Assembly (NCBI GenBank): GCA_012522615.1
Contig: JAAYKB010000178.1
Location: 1-6,714, forward strand
Length of the DNA: 6,714 nt
Direction: 5' to 3'
From: Clostridiales bacterium
GTDB taxonomy: Bacteria; Bacillota; Clostridia; Oscillospirales; Acutalibacteraceae
Shown: positions 1 through 5,434 of the stretch, piece by piece
Layout of the letters: every line of letters begins with the position of its first letter
Position numbering within the stretch: the stretch's first letter is position 1
Notes under the pieces: model-generated
Seen by the model: the letters and a program-made list of their open reading frames with translations, nothing else
Databases searched by the model: none
Told to the model about the DNA's origin: nothing
Translations under genes and position numbers: made by a program

Positions 1-27
1 CCGATTTCAGCGCAAGAAACCGACAGT

Positions 28-58
28 AAAAAAGCACCCCGCGAAACCGCGGGGTGCT
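28..58 (-). terminator. Intrinsic terminator of the 3D-domain wall protein gene
   Basis: A perfect 11-bp stem pairs AGCACCCCGCG (33-43) with CGCGGGGTGCT (48-58) around a 4-nt loop. Read on the minus strand it is followed by six T residues (the A-run at 28-33). It starts a few bases past the stop codon at 64-66, so it closes the minus-strand wall protein gene. The plus-strand side has no T-tract, so it acts in one direction only. Confidence 0.93.
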
Positions 59-63
59 CACTT

Positions 64-1110
64 TCATTTCAACACATATACATTAAGTTTTTTTGCTCCG
101 AATTTCAGACATTCCTCATAATGCTCATAGAAGAGGTCGACCACGCAGTGCCCGTTCATAAGCGCCCTTCCGGTGTCGCCGGCAATCGCATATCCGTAAA
201 CATAAGACCCGTCGGCCGATGTGATATACAGCTCGGAGCCGTAAGGGATAATCTTGGGATTGACGGCGACAACCCCGACCTGGGCCTTGCGACCCGACGC
301 GGTCCGCGTTCCCGCATACCCGCGGTCGCTGCTGTAAGCCGTCGCCCGGCCGCTGTACTTCGCCTTGTAGCTGACCGGCTGTCCCTTGGAATCCAGCTTG
401 AGGTCGAACGGAACCGGCGAGATGGGCGTGCCCGGCTTCATGCCGACAAGCTTGATTTCGTCAACCCTCTTTTGGTTTACGACGGTTTTAAGCACCTCGG
501 TCTTTACAACCTTGCCGTTTTCGATGGTCCTGCGGTAGGTTACGGTCTTGCTTCCGTTTACCCCGGTGCGTTTAATCAGGGTTCTGCCGAAGGGAATGGT
601 GTTTGTATAATCGGTAATAGACTTGTATTTTTCGATTTCTGTCTTGGTAAACTCCTGATAGGAGATGCGGTCAATCGTGATATCAAGACCGTCGTCAATC
701 TCCTGTGTCAGGTCAACGTTGATTCGGTCATTCTCATTAAGCTCAATCCCCACGGTTTCAAGGACGTCGGCAACAGTCCCGTTCGACATGCGGACAATTG
801 TTGAAATTCCGTCTGCGGTAATCTGGACATCGGCGGCACGGTTGACCGAAAGAACCCTGAAACCGTCTTTGGCAACAACCTCGTCGCCCTCGCTTAAAGC
901 GATGCCGGCGCTTGCCACCACCCGCTGGGGGTTTTTATCAAGGGTGAGAACCACCCGGGTTTTGTCCCCGTCGATAATGGTGATCGCGGTCAAGTGAACC
1001 GAAACCAAGGCGATAATGGCAGCGCTGACGACTGCCAGGGCGGAAGCTGCGACAAGCCGGTTTTGAACCAGACGCGCAGCTGCCGAAAAAACTCGATATA
1101 CGGTATCCAT
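64..1110 (-). CDS. Membrane-anchored DUF348-G5-3D domain protein (YabE/Rpf-like cell-wall hydrolase)
   Basis: This is a predicted surface protein that remodels peptidoglycan. With the ATG at 1110 it has 348 residues. A short basic N-terminus precedes one hydrophobic segment (about 20-40), an uncleaved anchor or signal. Two DUF348 repeats follow (about 42-82 and 93-136), then a G5 domain (about 149-224) and a C-terminal 3D domain (about 252-347). In the 3D domain the DTG and VVDLF aspartates (D312, D325) are present, while the first of the usual three is Asn (N284, in AVNP). The 3D fold is related to MltA-type lytic transglycosylases, and DUF348-G5-3D proteins are Firmicutes relatives of resuscitation-promoting factors; cleavage activity here is inferred. 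I chose ATG 1110 because AAAGGAAG lies 6 nt upstream. A longer TTG start at 1182 has no ribosome binding site and would add 24 unlikely residues. The gene is monocistronic, with its own promoter and terminator. Confidence 0.9.
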   Translation of the reverse strand: MDTVYRVFSAAARLVQNRLVAASALAVVSAAIIALVSVHLTAITIIDGDKTRVVLTLDKNPQRVVASAGIALSEGDEVVAKDGFRVLSVNRAADVQITADGISTIVRMSNGTVADVLETVGIELNENDRINVDLTQEIDDGLDITIDRISYQEFTKTEIEKYKSITDYTNTIPFGRTLIKRTGVNGSKTVTYRRTIENGKVVKTEVLKTVVNQKRVDEIKLVGMKPGTPISPVPFDLKLDSKGQPVSYKAKYSGRATAYSSDRGYAGTRTASGRKAQVGVVAVNPKIIPYGSELYITSADGSYVYGYAIAGDTGRALMNGHCVVDLFYEHYEECLKFGAKKLNVYVLK

Positions 1111-1333
1111 CCAATGCTTCCTTTCTTTCGGAACCGCCGTTCCCGTATCGTTTACCAAAGGCAACCCGACAGGTGAGGTCAAGCAGCATGGGCTGCCGGA
1201 CGGTTCCTAATTTTAAAACGGCCGTTCGAGAGCAGGACTTCGGACAAACCGTTTTTTAATGACATTCCAAAACCGCAACGGGGCGGGAATGTCATGTCGG
1301 CTGGCTGGAGAAAAAACCCGCTTTTCGGAGTGC
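1111..1333 (-). other. Long structured 5' leader of the 3D-domain protein gene
   Basis: If transcription starts about 7 nt past the consensus -10 at 1340-1345, about 220 nt of untranslated RNA precede the ATG at 1110. In transcription order the leader can form these helices: GACATTCC with GGAATGTC (1286-1293 with 1261-1268, enclosing a small CCGC/GCGG helix); AAAACGG with CCGTTTT (1249-1255 with 1215-1221); GGAACCG with CGGTTCC (1201-1207 with 1130-1136), which encloses a GCAGC-CCAT-GCTGC hairpin and ends 5 nt before the ribosome binding site (1117-1124). I looked for hallmarks of common riboswitches, including the c-di-AMP ydaO type known upstream of wall hydrolase genes, and did not recognise any. 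No internal terminator with a U-tract is evident. The class is unknown, and the leader may be just a long UTR. Confidence 0.5.
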
Positions 1334-1339
1334 AGCTGT

Positions 1340-1368
1340 ATTATACGCACAAAAAACAACGGTGTCAA
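1340..1368 (-). promoter_or_regulatory. Consensus sigma-A promoter for the 3D-domain protein gene
   Basis: On the minus strand, TTGACA (1363-1368) and TATAAT (1340-1345) are separated by exactly 17 bp, a perfect match to the vegetative promoter consensus. The predicted start is near 1333. No other gene lies between it and the wall protein gene, so it most likely drives that gene through the long leader. Confidence 0.85.
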
Positions 1369-1639
1369 ACCGCTGAAAACTACTCGTATTTGTAAGTGTT
1401 GCACAAACAATGTGGCAGTTTATAGTATATTTAGAATTAATTATAGACCGGTCTCATCGGACTCCATTTGTCCTGCCCTCTCGGAACATGGTCGAATAAT
1501 TCAATAAAATTAAATAAAATGGTGAGAAAAAATTGCCGTTTGTGTCGCGCAAACCATAAATTAGCCAGAAAAATGGCAATATTGGCAAAAATCCAAACCG
1601 GAAAGATATAATGTATAATATTTGTGCACCTATCCAAAA

Positions 1640-1655
1640 GTTACAGAGCTGTAAC
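1640..1655. repeat. 16-bp operator-like inverted repeat GTTACAG-AG-CTGTAAC
   Basis: Perfect 7-bp arms flank a 2-bp centre, the geometry of a site for a dimeric DNA-binding protein. Nothing links it to a particular promoter: it lies about 270 bp upstream of the wall-protein promoter and beyond the helicase terminator. With so short a spacer a cruciform or RNA hairpin is less natural than a protein site. The regulator is unknown. Confidence 0.45.
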
Positions 1656-1714
1656 CCCTCAAAAGCCTATAAAAACAAGCTGTTTTGCGAATATTTTAAT
1701 AAAATCGGGGCATA

Positions 1715-1764
1715 ATACCGTCTTTTCGGCGCATATATATGCAGAACACGGTATAAATATACCG
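1715..1764. repeat. Nested inverted repeats with three ATACCG/CGGTAT copies
   Basis: ATACCGT (1715-1721) can pair with ACGGTAT (1748-1754). Inside that pair sits the perfect palindrome GCATATATATGC (1731-1742). The same CGGTATA (1749-1755) can instead pair with TATACCG (1758-1764) at a 2-bp spacing. The two pairings exclude each other. No T-tract follows on either strand, so this is not a terminator. Tandem operator half-sites or an alternating RNA structure are both possible. Confidence 0.4.
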
Positions 1765-1797
1765 ACTCTTCAAAATTTCCAGCCATTTTTATGCAAT

Positions 1798-1823
1798 AAA
1801 AAAGAGAGCATGCCGCTCTCTTT
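1798..1823 (-). terminator. Intrinsic terminator of the DEAD-box helicase gene
   Basis: AAAGAGAGC (1801-1809) and GCTCTCTTT (1815-1823) form a perfect 9-bp stem with a 5-nt loop. On the minus strand the stem runs into six T residues (A-run at 1798-1803). It lies about 80 nt past the helicase stop codon. The intervening 3' UTR can form another helix, in which TTCGTA (1851-1856) pairs with TACGAA (1879-1884), extended by GCGA (1847-1850) with TCGC (1891-1894) across a bulge. Confidence 0.85.
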
Positions 1824-1905
1824 AAAAAGACAGATGCTTTTCCCTTGCGATTCGTAATAGAGGATAACCGCTAAAACGTACGAAATGTAATCGCTCTCCT
1901 CATAC

Positions 1906-3090
1906 TCAATCCTTTCGCAAAAGCTCGGTCAGTCTCTCGCCCGATTTAAGAACCGGCTGCCCGTCCTCGTTAAGACCTATCTCCTTAATATCCGAACAGG
2001 TGTATTTGATAATATCCCTCATGCGGTATCGATCATCGGGTGTAATAAAGGAAAACGCAAGCCCCCGCCGCTTGGCACGCCCTGTCCTGCCGATTCTGTG
2101 GAGATAATACTCGTTTTCGTCCGGCAAATCATAGTTGAAAACAGCCTCGACGTCGTCAACGTCAATACCACGGGCCGCCACGTCGGTAGCGACAAGCACC
2201 TCAAACCTGCCTTCGCGAAAACCGTCCATTACACGGTTGCGCTGGACTTGGGGAATATCGCCGTGCAGACAGTCTGTCGAACATCCGGCCCTTTTCAGCC
2301 TTTCGGTCAGCCGGCGGACGGTTGATTTCATATTGCAAAACACTATAACCCTATGCAGATCAAGCGCCTTAATAATTGTCAGGGTATCCTTAAAACGGCG
2401 CTCTCCCGAGGACAACAGGGAGAACTGGGCAATCTTTGGGCGGTTTTCCCCCTCGGCGGCGACCGTCACCTCAACCGCGTTGTGCTGGTATTCCCACGCC
2501 ACATCCATAACCTCGCGAGAGAAGGTCGCGCTGAACATCACAACCTGTGTGTCCGCCGGGGTTGCGTTCAAAATCTTCCGCACATCCCGGATAAACCCCA
2601 TTTTGAGCATCTCATCGGCCTCGTCCAGCACGGCGGTATAGACGTTGCCCAGCCAAATCGAGCCGCGGTTCATATGGTCTATCAGCCTTCCGGGCGTGGC
2701 GACGACAATCTGCGGCTTTCTTTTAAGGGCAGTCAGCTGACGGTTTATCGGCTGCCCGCCATACACCGTCACAATCCGTATATCCGGCCGGTATTTGACA
2801 AGCGCCCGAAGCTCGTCCCCGATTTGAATGCAGAGCTCGCGGGTGGGGCAGACGATAACGGCCTGAATATCGGTAATGCCGGGGTCAAGACATTCAATAA
2901 TCGGTATGCCGAAGGCACAGGTTTTGCCCGTGCCGGTGGGGGCTTTCGCTATGACATCCCCGCCCCCCAGCATGATGGGAATGGTTTTTGACTGTATAGG
3001 GGTGGGACTGGAAAACCCCATCTTGCCGAGAGCCTTTATTATTTCAGGACTAAGGTTGAGCTCCTCAAAGCTCGAAACAGAATCGGTCAT
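1906..3090 (-). CDS. Core-only DEAD-box ATP-dependent RNA helicase
   Basis: This cytoplasmic enzyme unwinds or remodels RNA using ATP; in Bacillota such helicases act in ribosome assembly, cold adaptation and RNA decay. All motifs are in order in 394 residues: Q motif (F8 to Q33), Walker A APTGTGKT (50-57), PTREL (82-86), TPGR (132-135), DEAD (156-159), SAT (187-189), VIVFCN (248-253), ATDVAARGID (301-310) and HRIGRTGRA (331-339). The protein ends about 55 residues after motif VI, so it lacks the basic or RNA-recognition C-terminal extension of CshA and DbpA. Its partner or substrate specificity therefore cannot be assigned, and I give no gene symbol. The ATG at 3090 keeps the Q-motif phenylalanine. 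The nearest ribosome binding site (GAGAGG) sits about 12 nt upstream, longer than usual and perhaps weak. The gene is monocistronic and divergent from galE. Confidence 0.95.
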   Translation of the reverse strand: MTDSVSSFEELNLSPEIIKALGKMGFSSPTPIQSKTIPIMLGGGDVIAKAPTGTGKTCAFGIPIIECLDPGITDIQAVIVCPTRELCIQIGDELRALVKYRPDIRIVTVYGGQPINRQLTALKRKPQIVVATPGRLIDHMNRGSIWLGNVYTAVLDEADEMLKMGFIRDVRKILNATPADTQVVMFSATFSREVMDVAWEYQHNAVEVTVAAEGENRPKIAQFSLLSSGERRFKDTLTIIKALDLHRVIVFCNMKSTVRRLTERLKRAGCSTDCLHGDIPQVQRNRVMDGFREGRFEVLVATDVAARGIDVDDVEAVFNYDLPDENEYYLHRIGRTGRAKRRGLAFSFITPDDRYRMRDIIKYTCSDIKEIGLNEDGQPVLKSGERLTELLRKD

Positions 3091-3127
3091 TCTTTTAATT
3101 ATCCTCTCTAACGCCTATATACCTACT

Positions 3128-3133
3128 ATTATA
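3128..3133 (-). promoter_or_regulatory. Candidate -10 element for the helicase gene
   Basis: A perfect minus-strand TATAAT lies here, giving a start near 3121 and a leader of about 30 nt. The -35 partner (TTTATT at 17 bp) is poor. A second TATAAT at 3166-3171 is an alternative with an equally weak -35. At least one of them probably serves the helicase gene, because no other minus-strand signal is nearby. Confidence 0.4.
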
Positions 3134-3189
3134 TGTTTTGATGTACATTAATAAATAAGTCCTAAATTATAGAAAAATGCATCAAGTTT

Positions 3190-3207
3190 CTATTGCCTGA
3201 GCAATAG
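3190..3207. repeat. 18-bp inverted repeat over the galE -35 element
   Basis: CTATTGC (3190-3196) and GCAATAG (3201-3207) are perfect 7-bp arms around CTGA. The left arm and centre contain the -35 hexamer of the galE promoter. A bound dimer here would be expected to compete with RNA polymerase. The repeat lies upstream of the predicted start site, so it is unlikely to act as an RNA hairpin of the galE transcript. The regulator is not identified. Confidence 0.5.
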
Positions 3208-3220
3208 TTTACGGTATAAT
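3193..3220 (+). promoter_or_regulatory. Predicted sigma-A promoter of the galE-ldh operon
   Basis: TTGCCT (3193-3198) and a perfect TATAAT (3215-3220) are spaced by 16 bp. The predicted start near 3227 leaves a leader of about 56 nt before the galE ATG. It is the best plus-strand promoter in the divergent region. Confidence 0.65.
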
Positions 3221-3282
3221 AAGAATACAGGAACATAGAATTTTGGTTCATGTCTTATCTATTATACTAAGGAGGAAGCAAA

Positions 3283-4299
3283 ATGGCAATATTAATAACC
3301 GGCGGCTGCGGATATATAGGCAGTCACACCGCGATAGAGATGACCAAGGCCGGATATGAAATAGTAATACTCGATAATTTTTATAACTCCAAGCCTGAAG
3401 CCCTTCGGCGGCTCAGGGAGCTTGCGGGAAGAGAAATTCCGTTTTACAAGTGCGATATACGCGACGCCGAGGGACTTCGCAGGATATTTTCCGAAAACTC
3501 GATCGAAGCGGTAGTCCATTTTGCCGGACTCAAGGCGGTCGGGGAATCGGTTTCCAAGCCCCTCGAGTATTATGAAAACAACGTGGGCGGCACGGTCAAC
3601 CTCTGCCAGGTGATGGCGGAAGCCGACTGCAAGAGGATGGTTTTCAGCTCCTCGGCAACCGTCTACGGAATGAACAACCCCTCGCCCCTGCGGGAGGAAA
3701 TGCCGACCGGCGCGGTTACAAACCCATACGGCCGCACAAAATATATCATCGAGGAAATCCTCGGGGACGTCTGCAAAGCCGACCCCGAGTGGACGGTTAT
3801 CAACCTGCGCTATTTCAACCCCATCGGGGCGCATGAAAGCGGAAGAATCGGGGAGGACCCCAACGGAATCCCCAACAACCTGATGCCCTATATCTCACAG
3901 GTCGCGATAGGCAAGCTCGAAAAGCTCTCGGTGTTCGGCAACGACTATGACACCCACGACGGAACCGGAGTCCGCGACTACATCCATGTGGTAGACCTTG
4001 CGCTGGGCCACGTCCGCGCCCTTGATTATGCAATGAAGCACAAGGGGGCAGAGGCAATAAACCTCGGCACCGGAACGGGCTACAGCGTGCTTGACATTAT
4101 AAAAGCCTTTGAAGATGCAAACAGCGTTCCGGTCCCCTATCAGATAGTCGGCCGCCGGCCGGGGGATATCGCTGTCTGCTATTCCGACCCCTCAAAGGCC
4201 GAACGCCTGCTCGGGTGGAAGGCCGAGCGTACAATCCGGGATATGTGCAGGGATTCATGGCGGTGGCAGTCGAACAACCCTAACGGCTTTGACTCCTGA
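3283..4299 (+). CDS. galE: UDP-glucose 4-epimerase
   Basis: It interconverts UDP-glucose and UDP-galactose through a bound NAD cofactor in the cytoplasm, serving the Leloir pathway and the supply of UDP-galactose for glycans. Its 338 residues match the full bacterial GalE length. Visible features are the Rossmann motif GGCGYIG (7-13), D31-N32 for the NAD ribose, the S122-S124 triplet, and the catalytic Y149-x3-K153 pair, which falls at the same numbers as in E. coli GalE. RRPGD (291-295) is in the substrate-binding C-terminal part, and the end carries the typical NPNGF. The start is firm: AAGGAGG (3269-3275) sits 7 nt before the ATG. It is the first gene of a probable operon with the downstream dehydrogenase (24-base gap). 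Acceptance of N-acetylated sugars cannot be judged from the sequence alone. Confidence 0.97.
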   Translation: MAILITGGCGYIGSHTAIEMTKAGYEIVILDNFYNSKPEALRRLRELAGREIPFYKCDIRDAEGLRRIFSENSIEAVVHFAGLKAVGESVSKPLEYYENNVGGTVNLCQVMAEADCKRMVFSSSATVYGMNNPSPLREEMPTGAVTNPYGRTKYIIEEILGDVCKADPEWTVINLRYFNPIGAHESGRIGEDPNGIPNNLMPYISQVAIGKLEKLSVFGNDYDTHDGTGVRDYIHVVDLALGHVRALDYAMKHKGAEAINLGTGTGYSVLDIIKAFEDANSVPVPYQIVGRRPGDIAVCYSDPSKAERLLGWKAERTIRDMCRDSWRWQSNNPNGFDS

Positions 4300-4323
4300 G
4301 GGGTGTGAAAAAGGAGGACGTAA

Positions 4324-5274
4324 ATGGAAAACAACACCAGGAAGATCGTGCTTGTCGGGACAGGCTTTGTCGGCATGAGCTTTGCCTATGCCCTGCTCAA
4401 CCAGAACGCGTGCGACGAGCTTGTTCTAATCGATATTGACAAGAAGCGGGCCATGGGCGAGGCGATGGACCTTAACCACGGTCTGGCGTTTTCGGGCTCC
4501 CACATGAAAATCTATGCCGGAGACTATGATGACTGCTCCGACGCCGATATTGTCGCCATCTGCGCCGGGGTGGCCCAAAAGCCGGGCGAGACCAGAATCG
4601 ACCTGCTTAAGCGAAATGCAGAGGTGTTCCGCTCGATTGTCGGACCGGTTATGAACTCGGGATTTGCCGGAGTATTTCTGATAGCAACAAATCCGGTGGA
4701 TATAATGACCCACGTAACACAAAAGCTTTCGGGGATGGACTACCATCGGGTTATCGGCACCGGCACCACGCTGGACACGGCGCGGCTGCGCTATATGCTG
4801 GGGGATTACTTCTCGGTTGACCCCCGCAACATCCACGCCTATGTCATGGGCGAGCACGGGGACAGCGAGTTTGTCCCGTGGTCACAGGCCCTTGTCGCCA
4901 CCAAACCGGTGCTTACCCATTGCGCCGAGACCGGCGGGAAATTCTGTTGCACCGAAATGGAAAGGATAAGCGAGGAGGTCAAAAACGCCGCACAGAAGAT
5001 TATCGAAGCAAAAAAGGCCACATACTACGGCATCGGCATGGCAATGGTGCGGATTGTACGGGCAATCTTCGGAAACGAAAACAGCATACTGACGGTATCC
5101 GCCATGCTGAACGGGGAATACGGGCAGCACAACGTATACGCCGGAGTTCCGTCGGTCGTAAACCGCAACGGCGTCAGGGAAATAGTCCAGCTTTCCCTCA
5201 ACAGCGAGGAGCTTTCCAGACTTCACGATTCCTGCGAGCTGCTGCGCGGCGTCTTCAAAGGCATTGAACTGTAA
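4324..5274 (+). CDS. ldh: L-lactate dehydrogenase, probably fructose-1,6-bisphosphate activated
   Basis: It reduces pyruvate to L-lactate and regenerates NAD+ in fermentation. In 316 residues it shows GTGFVG (12-17) for NAD, D37 for NAD over NADP, Q85 in AQKPGETR (canonical Gln102, pointing to lactate and not malate dehydrogenase), R91 (109), N123 (140), D151 (168), R154 (171), H178 in GEHGDSE (195) and T233 (246). R156 and H171 match canonical Arg173 and His188, which bind the activator fructose-1,6-bisphosphate in bacterial enzymes, so allosteric activation is likely but inferred. A Cys pair (208-209) lies just before the helix leading to T233. AAGGAGG (4311-4317) lies 6 nt before the ATG. 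The gene follows galE by 24 bases with no terminator between, so the two are probably cotranscribed. A hairpin terminator ends the unit. Confidence 0.94.
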   Translation: MENNTRKIVLVGTGFVGMSFAYALLNQNACDELVLIDIDKKRAMGEAMDLNHGLAFSGSHMKIYAGDYDDCSDADIVAICAGVAQKPGETRIDLLKRNAEVFRSIVGPVMNSGFAGVFLIATNPVDIMTHVTQKLSGMDYHRVIGTGTTLDTARLRYMLGDYFSVDPRNIHAYVMGEHGDSEFVPWSQALVATKPVLTHCAETGGKFCCTEMERISEEVKNAAQKIIEAKKATYYGIGMAMVRIVRAIFGNENSILTVSAMLNGEYGQHNVYAGVPSVVNRNGVREIVQLSLNSEELSRLHDSCELLRGVFKGIEL

Positions 5275-5290
5275 AAAATAAATTCAAATT

Positions 5291-5325
5291 AAAGCATCCG
5301 TCTCGTCCCGAGGCGGATGCTTTTT
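5291..5325 (+). terminator. Strong intrinsic terminator of galE-ldh
   Basis: AAAGCATCCGTCTCG (5291-5305) pairs with CGAGGCGGATGCTTT (5309-5323), giving a 15-bp stem with one G-U pair and a 3-nt loop, then a T-run and further T-rich sequence. It begins 16 bases past the ldh stop. The minus-strand side offers only three T residues, so it works mainly in the plus direction and separates the lipoprotein gene from the operon. Confidence 0.95.
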
Positions 5326-5434
5326 AATATTTTATTCTCCCTCTTGGAATAATGCAGACTAATTTGCAAAAAATTAATACGAAGAAAACCGGCAGCAAAC
5401 ATGCTGGATTTCAATAATTTTTGGGGGATTGATC
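5326..5434 (+). promoter_or_regulatory. Upstream region of the lipoprotein gene, weak promoter candidate
   Basis: After the strong terminator the lipoprotein gene needs its own promoter. The best candidate is an extended -10, TGG-AATAAT (5345-5353), with a poor -35 TTAATA (5324-5329). A small inverted repeat CAGCA-AACA-TGCTG (5393-5406) lies just upstream of the ribosome binding site. I see no clear CcpA cre site. The assignment is tentative. Confidence 0.25.

Larger units (their letters stand above)
1369..1797. other. AT-rich intergenic region without a convincing gene
   Basis: This gap between the wall-protein promoter and the helicase terminator is visibly richer in A and T than the flanking genes. 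I find no ORF here with a ribosome binding site and protein-like composition. It contains the perfect 10-bp palindrome AGACCGGTCT (1445-1454), a TGGCA-ATAT-TGGCA direct repeat (1574-1587) and several inverted repeats between 1640 and 1764, listed separately. Two overlapping plus-strand TATAAT-like hexamers (1607-1612, 1614-1619) have only a poorly spaced TTGGCA upstream (19 bp). A small RNA or binding sites for regulators are possible but unproven. Confidence 0.5.

Noticed and set aside
121..804. Long plus-strand ORF opposite the wall protein gene
   Set aside because: It lies wholly antisense to a gene with clear domains, has no recognisable motifs, and is a reading-frame shadow.
1111..1182. 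N-terminal extension of the wall protein from a TTG codon at 1182
   Set aside because: It has no ribosome binding site and a low-plausibility peptide, whereas the internal ATG at 1110 has AAAGGAAG at ideal spacing.
1215..1257. Plus-strand hairpin followed by a T-run
   Set aside because: AAAACGG/CCGTTTT with a 27-nt loop and six T residues could pass for a terminator, but no plus-strand gene lies upstream and the loop is too large.
1111..1333. c-di-AMP (ydaO) riboswitch in the wall-protein leader
   Set aside because: The gene type makes it plausible, but I could not find the conserved GGGGA and GGGGUGAAU-type blocks or the conserved 3' segment. Only a generic structured leader is supported.
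1582..1619. Plus-strand promoter TTGGCA with TATAAT
   Set aside because: The spacing is 19 bp with no plausible product downstream. The two overlapping TATAAT hexamers are expected in such AT-rich DNA.
1437..1637. 66-codon minus-strand ORF encoding a hydrophobic peptide
   Set aside because: It begins at a TTG just after an in-frame stop, with no ribosome binding site at proper spacing. The hydrophobic composition is what T-rich DNA gives by chance.
2353..2991. Long plus-strand ORF opposite the helicase gene
   Set aside because: It is antisense to conserved helicase motifs and shows no family resemblance.
5429..5434. TTG start two codons before the lipoprotein ATG
   Set aside because: GGGGGA would directly abut the TTG with no spacer, while the ATG at 5435 has a 6-nt spacer.
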